This document shows, piece after piece, positions 1-5,338 of a stretch of DNA of 5,360 nucleotides. The translations under genes and the position numbers were made by a program. The notes beneath the pieces are model-generated. The model was not told the origin of the DNA. It saw only the letters and a program-made list of their open reading frames with translations, and ran no database searches. Source of the stretch: Candidatus Falkowiibacteriota bacterium (GTDB taxonomy: Bacteria; Patescibacteriota; Patescibacteriia; Patescibacteriales; UBA12465); contig CAIZYV010000046.1 in NCBI GenBank assembly GCA_903937325.1, positions 1-5,360 on the forward strand. The letters are read 5' to 3'. Each line of letters begins with the position of its first letter. The first letter of the stretch is position 1.

Positions 1-14
1 ATTATTAATTTTCA

Positions 15-44
15 TTGACAGAAAGAAAAAAAATTGATTATATG
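15..44 (+). promoter_or_regulatory. Sigma-70-type promoter upstream of purB
   Basis: A perfect -35 hexamer TTGACA lies at 15-20. A -10-like TATATG lies at 39-44 (18-base spacer); the overlapping TTATAT at 38-43 gives a 17-base spacer. Transcription would start near 50, leaving a leader of about 50 bases before the purB ATG at 101. A second -10-like TATAGT at 55-60 lacks a well-spaced -35. Called from consensus match and position only. Confidence 0.6.
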
Positions 45-100
45 TAAAGTTGCTTATAGTTTTTTTACAATTTAATTATTAACCCCTAAATCTTTTGATC

Positions 101-1594
101 ATGGTAGACAGATATCAGAACAAAACTATCTCTGGAATATTCAGTGATGAGAATAAGCTTATGGCTTGGCAAAAAGTTGAATTGGCCGTTATTGCAGCTT
201 ATGAGGAAATGAAATTAATTCCTCTGGGACCTCACCTTACAATAGAAAAAAATTGGAGTGAAAATCCGATTGATCTTGAGTGGTGGAAGAAACGTGATGT
301 CGAGATCCATCATGATCTTAATGCCTTTTTGGATGAAAGGTTACGTTTTTTGCCGGATTATTTGCATAAATATGTGCATAAGAATATTACTTCTTATGAC
401 ACTGAAGAACCAGCTTTCCACCGCATGCTTCTTTCGGCCACCGAATGTGTTAATGTTTATTATGACAGCTTGATAGATGTCATGATTAGACAGGCCAACA
501 CTTATCGATATACGATTATGATGGCGCGTACTCACGGTCAGGAAGCGGAACTGCAAAGTTTCGGTGCTCGTATCCTAACCTGGATTGTCGATTTGCGCCA
601 AGCATATAGTGGCGTGGAATTAGCGCAAAGGAATTTACATTATTGTAAACTTTCTGGTGCTATTGGAAAATATGGTGATATGAATCCGGAAATTGAAAGA
701 TTATCTTTATCAATTTTGGGTTTTGAGCCTTTCCATGGTGCGACACAAATTATCCCTCGGACACTGCAGGTGCCCTTGGCTCAATCTTTGATGAATTTAG
801 CCATGGTTATTGATAAGATCGGCAATGACATTCGTTTGTCTGCCCGCAGTGGTCGGCCTTTAATGCAAGAGCCTTTTGGCAAGAAGCAAAAAGGTTCTTC
901 GGCGATGCCACAGAAAAAAAATCCTATTCGCACGGAACAGTTGGAGGGCATGGCTAGAATGGCAAAAGGTTTTTGCGATATGATTGTCGGAGGAATAAGA
1001 ACCTGGGAGGAGCGTTCGATTGAACAATCTTCAGTTGAAAGAATTGCCTGGCCAGATTTATTTCACGTTCTTTGCCAAGCACTTTCAGTCACGCGTAATG
1101 TTATGGATAATCTGAAAGTTTATCCCGACAACATGTTGGAAGAGGTTTATCTGGCTCGCGGAGTTTATGCTTCTTCGGCTGTCAAAGAATTTTTCAAATC
1201 ACGTCTCGAAATTTCAGAATTAAATTATGAAGATGTTTATCGCATTGTTCAGTTAGCATGCTTTAATGTTTTTGAGCCAAGTGCCGATCGCCTGGAGATT
1301 AGAAATTATCGCCCATCTTCTATGAGGATGGCGGAAATACAATTATCCTCTTTATCTGCGCTTCAACAGCCAAAAGTAATTTCCATCAAAGATTTTTTGC
1401 CTGCGGCTAATTTGCGGATAACTGATGCTTTGGATGTCTGCCAGGAAGAAGTGGAGAGATATAACCGTTTTCTTTCATCAATTTTTCAGGATGAAAAAAA
1501 TCTTACTGCTTGGCAACAAATATTCAGTCCGAGCTTTCTTCTCAGAAATGAGGATTTGCTATTCTTTAAAATACTGCCCTCAGTCAATGAATAA
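101..1594 (+). CDS. purB: Adenylosuccinate lyase
   Basis: A cytosolic fumarase/aspartase-superfamily lyase of 497 residues. PurB enzymes release fumarate from SAICAR (IMP synthesis) and from adenylosuccinate (AMP synthesis). Family marks seen: the N-terminal RYQ...FSDENKLMAWQKVEL block, HHD at 70-72, VHKNITSYD at 92-100 (the usual VH..LTSSD block), RTHG at 143-146 with the catalytic-type His145, and the signature loop GSSAMPQKKNP at 265-275 carrying the likely general-base serine. WEERSIEQSSVERI follows at about 302-315. The signature has Gln-Lys where PurB more often has His/Tyr-Arg, which recalls argininosuccinate lyase, but the rest of the protein is PurB-like. It is longer than the common 430-456 residues. 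The extra appears to lie inside the C-terminal domain (about 395-450), since the tail again resembles the family end. ATG101 is preferred over the in-frame TTG at 95. No Shine-Dalgarno is visible. It stands alone between its own promoter and terminator. Confidence 0.88.
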   Translation: MVDRYQNKTISGIFSDENKLMAWQKVELAVIAAYEEMKLIPLGPHLTIEKNWSENPIDLEWWKKRDVEIHHDLNAFLDERLRFLPDYLHKYVHKNITSYDTEEPAFHRMLLSATECVNVYYDSLIDVMIRQANTYRYTIMMARTHGQEAELQSFGARILTWIVDLRQAYSGVELAQRNLHYCKLSGAIGKYGDMNPEIERLSLSILGFEPFHGATQIIPRTLQVPLAQSLMNLAMVIDKIGNDIRLSARSGRPLMQEPFGKKQKGSSAMPQKKNPIRTEQLEGMARMAKGFCDMIVGGIRTWEERSIEQSSVERIAWPDLFHVLCQALSVTRNVMDNLKVYPDNMLEEVYLARGVYASSAVKEFFKSRLEISELNYEDVYRIVQLACFNVFEPSADRLEIRNYRPSSMRMAEIQLSSLSALQQPKVISIKDFLPAANLRITDALDVCQEEVERYNRFLSSIFQDEKNLTAWQQIFSPSFLLRNEDLLFFKILPSVNE

Positions 1595-1616
1595 TCATTG
1601 ATGGTGATAAATTTTG

Positions 1617-1642
1617 AAAACCGGCTTAACGTCGGTTTTTTT
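1617..1642 (+). terminator. Intrinsic terminator of purB
   Basis: The stem CCGGC (1621-1625) pairs with GTCGG (1631-1635), with one G-U pair and the loop TTAAC. It is extended by AAAA (1617-1620) pairing into the T-run, and seven T residues follow at 1636-1642. It begins 22 bases after the purB stop codon, which is normal placement for factor-independent termination. Confidence 0.85.
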
Positions 1643-1782
1643 ATTAGTATCAGCGAAATAATATCATATAAAAATAATATTAGCTCATATCCTCATCCGA
1701 CATTTTTTCCGGTTAACCTTTATTTTTATTCTTCCTAATTATTTACTCGCCAGATCGTTAATCTTATTTTCAAAAAAGCTCT

Positions 1783-1817
1783 TAAGGAATAATTAAAATG
1801 TAAGGAATAATTAAAAT
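1783..1817. repeat. Short tandem direct repeat, two copies
   Basis: The 17-base unit TAAGGAATAATTAAAAT occurs at 1783-1799 and again at 1801-1817, identical in both copies, with one G between (18-base period). It lies between the two facing terminators. It is probably a local slippage duplication in AT-rich spacer DNA. Only two copies exist, so it is not a CRISPR array. Confidence 0.8.
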
Positions 1818-1828
1818 TTTTTGTTATG

Positions 1829-1857
1829 AAAAAAGAACCTGTTTCTCTAGGTTCTTT
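1829..1857 (-). terminator. Intrinsic terminator of the minus-strand membrane-protein gene
   Basis: AAAGAACCT (1832-1840) is a perfect 9-base match to AGGTTCTTT (1849-1857), with an 8-base loop. On the minus strand the hairpin runs into six T residues (complement of A 1829-1834). On the plus strand no T-run follows, so it works in the minus direction. It lies 68 bases beyond the stop codon of the gene ending at 1925. Confidence 0.8.
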
Positions 1858-1924
1858 CGTAGGTAAAATACCCCGATTAATTTAAAGACCGTATTGTTGG
1901 TTTTTAAGTTTGGAAGATCAATTT

Positions 1925-2653
1925 TTATTTGATAAATATTTTTTTTCCGGCCCTTATTATTGGCTCGTTTAATATGATCAAGATTTCCGCTATGTTATTA
2001 AGGCCGGATGTTTTAAACTCTGTACGTGAAATTATAGATTCGGTAAATTGATTTACATCTATCTTGTTGTAGAATAAATCCAAATATTTTACATAGATAA
2101 ACTCTTCGTCTATTTTCAAACAATCAAGTAGATATTGTTCAAGGTATAAATTCTCGTCACGTTCGTGCCCCTTAATTAAAAGTTCAAATAACTCCGGTCC
2201 TTGGAATGGGCGATTTAATGTTAATACCGCCTTTATCTCGAGGTTTAATATAGATGTGGCGTGGAATATTTTGTGTTCTTTTTTTATTTCCAAGCAATCA
2301 CCATCATTGTAATAGCTGTAAGGGAAAACAATTTTATATATCTTGCCTTTAGCCCAGACTGGTTTTGTCAGTGTAAGTTTTTGATCGTCGCGACTGTGTA
2401 AAATGTATAAAGGAATTTTGTGGTCAAATTCCAGCCAGTAATTCGCGCCATTATAACCGCGGCTTATCTTCTTGGTTATAATCCAATAAACCAAGGTCAT
2501 ATGGGTTAAAACGGCAATTAATCCATACATCAGATTATGGTTGTGAAATTTGCCGTCGAAGCCGTCGATTATTATTATAATCGCGAAGAGTGTCATGCTG
2601 TAAACCAGCGGATGCCGACTCCAGAACAAAAAATAATTTTTTAATGTTTTCAT
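1925..2653 (-). CDS. Hypothetical membrane protein with two N-terminal helices
   Basis: A 242-residue protein I do not recognise. Two hydrophobic helices are clear: about 16-30 (a run of isoleucines ending in Asp) and about 41-59. Basic residues flank both. The remaining 180 residues look soluble: a part rich in beta-type segments (about 73-148), followed by a charged helical part with many Glu, Lys, Asp and Leu (about 153-230). The pattern of membrane anchor, beta-rich domain, then helical region vaguely recalls SPFH/band-7 proteins, but I see no diagnostic motif and do not assign that family. The start is ATG at 2653-2651, preceded by an A-rich run and no Shine-Dalgarno. It is the only minus-strand gene here, oriented divergently from the gene starting at 2922, and has its own terminator. 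The long AT-rich frame, plausible membrane topology and well-placed terminator argue that it is real. Confidence 0.72.
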   Translation of the reverse strand: MKTLKNYFLFWSRHPLVYSMTLFAIIIIIDGFDGKFHNHNLMYGLIAVLTHMTLVYWIITKKISRGYNGANYWLEFDHKIPLYILHSRDDQKLTLTKPVWAKGKIYKIVFPYSYYNDGDCLEIKKEHKIFHATSILNLEIKAVLTLNRPFQGPELFELLIKGHERDENLYLEQYLLDCLKIDEEFIYVKYLDLFYNKIDVNQFTESIISRTEFKTSGLNNIAEILIILNEPIIRAGKKIFIK

Positions 2654-2680
2654 TTTTTAGGGGGTTTTTAGGGTTTAGAA

Positions 2681-2733
2681 AATCGGATTAAGCGTTAAGG
2701 CCTAATATCTTGGCCCTGGCGTTTAACCCGATT
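2681..2733. promoter_or_regulatory. Long imperfect inverted repeat in the leader of the minus-strand gene
   Basis: AATCGGATTAAGCG (2681-2694) is an inverted match to CGTTTAACCCGATT (2720-2733) at 12 of 14 positions. The stem may continue inward through GGCC (2699-2702) against GGCC (2712-2715). As RNA, each strand turns one of the two mismatches into a G-U pair. It sits 27 bases upstream of the minus-strand start codon and has no T-run, so it is not a simple terminator. It could be a 5' leader structure, an operator or a remnant of a small inverted-repeat element. Confidence 0.55.
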
Positions 2734-2764
2734 ATCCCTGTTTGTTAACGATCAATAATTAATC

Positions 2765-2793
2765 AGCTTAAAATAATTTTATCCAAATGTCAA
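2765..2793 (-). promoter_or_regulatory. Possible promoter of the minus-strand gene
   Basis: On the minus strand a perfect TTGACA (complement of 2788-2793) is followed after 17 bases by TAAGCT (complement of 2765-2770), which matches the -10 consensus poorly. If used, the transcript would carry a leader of about 100 bases containing the 2681-2733 hairpin. The -35 is convincing but the -10 is not. Confidence 0.3.
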
Positions 2794-2857
2794 GATTAGC
2801 GATGATGTTAATTAGCCCTTATGGCTGTTTTTAGCCAAGCATTATGTGGGCGTTTAT

Positions 2858-2886
2858 TTGACTTTTTTCTTATTTACCGCTATATA
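2858..2886 (+). promoter_or_regulatory. Sigma-70-type promoter upstream of the infC gene cluster
   Basis: The -35 TTGACT (2858-2863) and -10 TATATA (2881-2886) are separated by exactly 17 bases. Transcription would begin near 2893, about 30 bases before the ATG at 2922. The region between 2734 and 2921 otherwise shows no gene. This is the best candidate for driving the 208-residue gene and the infC-rpmI-rplT-secG genes behind it. Confidence 0.6.
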
Positions 2887-2921
2887 TTTAAAATAGAGTT
2901 TAATAAAATTAAACAAAATCT

Positions 2922-3548
2922 ATGTCTTTAGAAAAAGATGTTTACGGGGCTACTCACCTTGAAAATGCCTACAATTTAGAAAATGAAGATCGCGACCGAG
3001 CATTGCAAGCTAGGGAGGGAGAAATTGCTAAAGGAAGACAGCCTTTTGTGTCGATTGAAAATGTGCCAGATGAAGATGCTGAAGATGCAATTTATGCTCG
3101 GGCTCAAGCTGGCCTTGATCGTGAGGCGAAGAAAGCTGATCAAGATAAATTTGGTTTTGCCTCGATGGTTACAGATTTTTTCTCTAAAGTTTCAGCTGAT
3201 AAAAAGGAAGAATTTCTTGGTAAAAGTGTGCTATTTTTGGAAGAATATCGCCGTATACTCGCTTCCGGTTTAGGGTCTAAAGAAGCGCGGGAAGCTTCTC
3301 AAAAAGCATTTGATACTATTATTGGTCGGCAGATTTTAAGTCATGACGTCGAATCTGGTAAGCATGATTTTTCTTTAGAAAAGGCAGAGTATATTAATGT
3401 TACTGAGAAAAGCGCTCCCGCTGATGCTTACCATTCTCAATACGATAATAAGGGCCGTGTTATTGATCCCGAAAAACCGGTGAAAGAAAAAGTTAAAAAA
3501 ACTAAATCTTCCTTTTTAAAAACTGCTTTTAAGCTCCCTTGGCGCTAA
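2922..3548 (+). CDS. Hypothetical charged protein upstream of infC
   Basis: A 208-residue protein I do not recognise. It has no signal peptide, no membrane helix and no cysteine, so it is predicted cytosolic. The N-terminal third is strongly charged and probably helical, with an acidic cluster at 50-55 (DEDAED) and a helix-like run to about 75. A more hydrophobic middle (about 78-140, including FASMVTDFF and SVLFLEEYRRIL) could form a small helical domain. The C-terminal tail (185-208) is lysine-rich and ends KLPWR, which might contact nucleic acid or membrane phospholipid. ATG2922 lies 21 bases after AATAAAATT-type leader sequence, with a good promoter upstream but no Shine-Dalgarno. Only 24 bases separate it from infC and no convincing terminator lies between, so co-transcription with the translation genes is likely. 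Function unknown. Confidence 0.75.
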   Translation: MSLEKDVYGATHLENAYNLENEDRDRALQAREGEIAKGRQPFVSIENVPDEDAEDAIYARAQAGLDREAKKADQDKFGFASMVTDFFSKVSADKKEEFLGKSVLFLEEYRRILASGLGSKEAREASQKAFDTIIGRQILSHDVESGKHDFSLEKAEYINVTEKSAPADAYHSQYDNKGRVIDPEKPVKEKVKKTKSSFLKTAFKLPWR

Positions 3549-3572
3549 AAAAGCGATTAATCTCTTTTTACC

Positions 3573-4127
3573 ATGCGTATAAAGTTCCATCGCGTTGAAC
3601 AGAAAGAAAAAAAATTCTTTAAATCAAATTCTCAAATAAAGTCCGAGAAGGTATTTTTAATTGATGAAACAGGCGAAAATGTCGGCATAATGACGACTAT
3701 TGAAGCTGTGACACGAGCGAAAGAATTGGATCTTGATTTGGTTGAAGTTAATCCGAAGGCTGACCCTCCCGTTGCTAAGATTGTTGATTTAGGACAATTA
3801 AAATACGAACATGAAAAAAAGCTGCATCGGCAGAAAGTGATGCAGAAAAAGATTGATACTAAAGTTATCCGTTTATCATTCCGTATTAGTGAACATGATT
3901 TTGGTTTTCGTTTAGCTCAAGCAGAAAAATTTTTGTCTAAGGATAATAAGCTGAAAGTGGAGCTGATTTTGCGCGGCCGTGAGCGCCAATATCCTCAGAA
4001 AGCTCGAGAAATTATCGATAATTTTGTCGCTCAGCTTCGCCAAAAACCTGGTTTAGTTATCGAAATGGAACAGACCTTGACAAATCAAGGTGGAAGATTT
4101 ACTATAGTGTTGATAAATAAGAAATAG
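3573..4127 (+). CDS. infC: Translation initiation factor IF-3
   Basis: IF3 binds the 30S subunit, prevents premature joining of 50S and checks the initiator tRNA and start codon. This 184-residue protein has both family domains. The N-domain (about 18-85) includes SQIKSEKVFLID and the signature LDLVEVNPKADPPVAKIVD (54-72). A lysine-rich linker helix lies at about 78-95. The C-domain (about 96-183) includes EHDF (107-110), the RGRE motif (134-137) and a typical ending in the TIVL strand. The first 17 residues (basic, Lys/Phe-rich) are a modest extension relative to common IF3 proteins. The start is an ordinary ATG rather than the rare AUU used for autoregulation in Escherichia coli. No Shine-Dalgarno precedes it. 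It heads the conserved infC-rpmI-rplT order, and a hairpin with T-run lies directly behind it. Confidence 0.96.
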   Translation: MRIKFHRVEQKEKKFFKSNSQIKSEKVFLIDETGENVGIMTTIEAVTRAKELDLDLVEVNPKADPPVAKIVDLGQLKYEHEKKLHRQKVMQKKIDTKVIRLSFRISEHDFGFRLAQAEKFLSKDNKLKVELILRGRERQYPQKAREIIDNFVAQLRQKPGLVIEMEQTLTNQGGRFTIVLINKK

Positions 4128-4143
4128 ATATCTTTTTATCATT

Positions 4144-4166
4144 CAGGTGCTTTCGCCTGTTTTTTT
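4144..4166 (+). terminator. Intrinsic terminator or attenuator between infC and rpmI
   Basis: CAGGTG (4144-4149) pairs with CGCCTG (4154-4159), including one G-U pair, around the loop CTTT. Seven T residues follow at 4160-4166. It begins 17 bases after the infC stop, and the rpmI ATG lies 9 bases after the last T. As a terminator inside a normally co-transcribed operon it could reduce or regulate rpmI-rplT expression. Whether it is complete or leaky cannot be told from sequence. Confidence 0.8.
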
Positions 4167-4175
4167 ATCAAATTT

Positions 4176-4373
4176 ATGCCGAAAATCAAGACTCACCAGG
4201 CTACCGCTAAGCGTTTCCGCCTAACTGCGACTGACAAGCTTAAAAAAAGAAAAGCAGGTCAGGATCATTTTAATTCTCGGGAAAGCGGCAATACTAAGCG
4301 CGCTAAGCGTTTAGATATTAATGCGGACGCTACTTTAGTAAAAACCATTAAAACTTTAACCCCGTATCGATAG
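4176..4373 (+). CDS. rpmI: 50S ribosomal protein bL35
   Basis: A component of the large ribosomal subunit. This 65-residue, highly basic protein has the normal family length and the family pattern: MPKIKTH at the start, AKRF at 11-14, a KLKKRKAG block at 21-28, and a TLTPYR ending matching the usual KRLLPY-type C-terminus. The central lysine and arginine density fits rRNA binding. The ATG lies just behind the T-run of the 4144-4166 hairpin, so the ribosome-binding region has no Shine-Dalgarno and overlaps that structure. It is followed by rplT after 24 bases, as in most bacteria. Confidence 0.96.
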   Translation: MPKIKTHQATAKRFRLTATDKLKKRKAGQDHFNSRESGNTKRAKRLDINADATLVKTIKTLTPYR

Positions 4374-4397
4374 GATGCGGCTTTAAGCTAATCGTAT

Positions 4398-4745
4398 ATG
4401 CCCAGAGTAAAAAGAGGAACAAACCATAATAAAGGCCGCCGCAAGTTGATGCAGCAGGTTAAGGGTTATAAATGGGGCCGTAAAAATTTAATCAAACTGG
4501 CTAAGACTGCCCGCACTAAAGCTGGCGCTCATGCGTATCGCGATCGCCGCAAGAAAAAGCGGGATATGCGCGCTTTATGGCAAGTAAAAATCAATGCTTT
4601 TGTTCGCGAACACGGCTTTTCTTATTCTAAATTCATGGGAGCAATGAAAGTCGCTAATATTACCGTTGATCGGAAGATTTTAGCAGATTTAGCTGTTAAT
4701 AATAAGAAAGTATTGGCGGAATTAATCGCTGGTCTAAAGAAATAA
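4398..4745 (+). CDS. rplT: 50S ribosomal protein bL20
   Basis: A large-subunit protein that binds 23S rRNA and is needed early in 50S assembly; in several bacteria it also represses its own operon. The 115-residue length is typical. Seen motifs: PRVKRG at 2-7, the basic N-terminal extension with VKGYKWGR (21-28), AYRDRRKKKRD at 46-56 with ALW at 59-61, the INAFVREHGFSYSKF block (65-79), and VDRKILADLA (90-99). No Shine-Dalgarno is visible. The short gap before it contains GCTTTAAGC, but I cannot identify a bL20 binding site. The secG gene follows after 5 bases, so the two are almost certainly co-transcribed. Confidence 0.97.
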   Translation: MPRVKRGTNHNKGRRKLMQQVKGYKWGRKNLIKLAKTARTKAGAHAYRDRRKKKRDMRALWQVKINAFVREHGFSYSKFMGAMKVANITVDRKILADLAVNNKKVLAELIAGLKK

Positions 4746-4750
4746 TTCTT

Positions 4751-4963
4751 ATGTCTTGGTTAAAAATCGCACAAATTGTTGTTTCTCTTCTCTTAATTAT
4801 AGTTATTTTGCTTCAGAATCGCGGCGCCGGACTCGGTAGCGCTTTTGGCGGTACCGGCGGCGTTTATTTGACGAAACGCGGTCTGGAAAAAAAGTTATTC
4901 ATCGCCACTATTGTTTTGGCGGTGTGCTTTTTCGGCTTATCTCTAGCTAATCTTTTGTTTTAA
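4751..4963 (+). CDS. secG: Protein translocase subunit SecG
   Basis: An inner-membrane accessory subunit of the SecYEG channel that assists SecA-driven protein export. The 70-residue protein has the family layout: a first transmembrane helix at about 3-22, the conserved cytoplasmic loop LLQNRGAGLGSAFGG (20-34) continuing to GGVYLTKRG, and a second transmembrane helix at about 50-69. The length is typical of short SecG proteins. It starts 5 bases after the rplT stop codon, indicating one transcript. Coupling of rplT to secG and a following membrane-anchored solute-binding protein is an arrangement I associate with CPR genomes. No Shine-Dalgarno is visible, only A-rich sequence in the end of rplT. 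Confidence 0.95.
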   Translation: MSWLKIAQIVVSLLLIIVILLQNRGAGLGSAFGGTGGVYLTKRGLEKKLFIATIVLAVCFFGLSLANLLF

Positions 4964-5007
4964 GCCGACTCTAGCCGTTTCGTTACCACTTTGTGGACTC
5001 ATTGTTT

Positions 5008-5027
5008 AAAAAAATAAATATTTTTTT
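5008..5027. repeat. AT-only inverted repeat
   Basis: AAAAAAATA (5008-5016) and TATTTTTTT (5019-5027) are perfect inverted copies around two A residues. It contains no G or C, so it is a weak structure in RNA. It lies between secG and the preferred GTG start at 5044, and within the longer alternative reading of that gene. A short CCAC-TTT-GTGG hairpin (4986-4996) lies just upstream. Confidence 0.6.
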
Positions 5028-5043
5028 TCAAGGAAGCGCCCGC

Positions 5044-5338
5044 GTGTTTTCTCTTTTTTTCGTCCGTTTTATAAAAAACTATTTTTTTAAAGATTCAGCG
5101 CGTTTGCGTGCTGATAAGAATCTTATCTATTCTTTGGCACCGACAAAAATTCCGCAAAAGGAACAGCTTAAGCATTTATCTAAATTTTTAAATCGACGCG
5201 AGAGAATAGTTTTACAAGTTGCCGCTCTTACTTTATTTCTCAGTTTTTCTTATCTAGCTGTGCGCTTGTATCAAAATCATCTCGTGCTTGTGAGTGAGTG
5301 TGTGCATGCGTACGCGTGTTCGTATGTGTGTATGTATG
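5044..5338 (+). CDS. Partial membrane-anchored protein, probable peptide ABC-transporter solute-binding protein
   Basis: Only the N-terminus is present and the frame runs off the window. From GTG5044 it reads a hydrophobic start (FSLFFVRFIKNYFF), a basic segment with KIPQKEQLKHLSKFLNRRER (about 35-54), a transmembrane helix at about 55-73, and YQNHLVLV (76-83). I recall this pattern (basic stretch, one helix, then NHLVLV leading into the extracellular domain) from CPR family-5 solute-binding proteins encoded after secG. The substrate domain is missing, so this is a tentative match. AAGGA at 5030-5034, 9 bases before GTG5044, is the only good Shine-Dalgarno in the window and decides the start; in-frame GTG4993 and TTG5002 would give longer versions. 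Credible sequence probably ends near 5292. The codons after it look like assembly artefact, and adapter begins at 5339. Confidence 0.6.
5293..5338. other. GT-rich low-complexity stretch, probably not genomic
   Basis: About 46 bases made mostly of alternating purine and pyrimidine (GTG, TGTG, CATGCGTACGCG, TATGTATG) connect the last credible codon to the sequencing adapter. Its composition differs sharply from the AT-rich coding sequence before it, and it encodes a Cys/Tyr/Val string unlike the preceding protein. It is probably chimeric or erroneous assembly. The left boundary is approximate. Confidence 0.6.

Larger units (their letters stand above)
1595..1924. other. Gene-free gap between convergent genes
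   Basis: This 330-base AT-rich stretch separates the 3' ends of purB and the minus-strand membrane-protein gene. It holds a terminator for each gene, a 17-base tandem repeat (1783-1817) and a 9-base direct repeat AAATAATAT (1656-1664 and 1672-1680). No open frame with coding character, tRNA or other RNA gene is visible in it. Confidence 0.7.

Noticed and set aside
95..100. TTG at 95 as the purB start, giving two extra residues
   Set aside because: ATG101 is in frame two codons later, begins the family-typical N-terminus (VDRYQ), and neither start has a Shine-Dalgarno to favour TTG.
258..556. Small open frames inside purB on both strands (258-473 plus, 341-556 minus)
   Set aside because: They overlap well-conserved purB coding sequence and their translations show no family features; they are shadows.
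1783..1817. CRISPR-like repeat
   Set aside because: Only two copies separated by one base, with no spacer and no cas genes nearby.
2734..2921. RNA gene in the divergent intergenic region
   Set aside because: Only a five-pair TGGCT/AGCCA hairpin near 2822-2836 and promoter-like sequences are visible; no tRNA, riboswitch or other recognisable RNA architecture.
2983..3273. A 96-residue frame overlapping the 208-residue gene
   Set aside because: It is entirely nested in another frame, and its Met/Leu/Lys-rich translation is typical of a shifted reading of AT-rich DNA. The longer frame has the promoter and spacing.
3543..3572. CGCT-AAAAA-AGCG hairpin at the end of the 208-residue gene as a terminator
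   Set aside because: The stem is only four pairs and the nearest T-run is several bases away after ATTAATC, so efficient termination is unlikely.
4991..5019. Possible promoter before the last gene (TTGTGG and an A/T-rich -10)
   Set aside because: Both hexamers match consensus poorly and the sequence is simply A/T-rich; read-through from secG is a simpler explanation.
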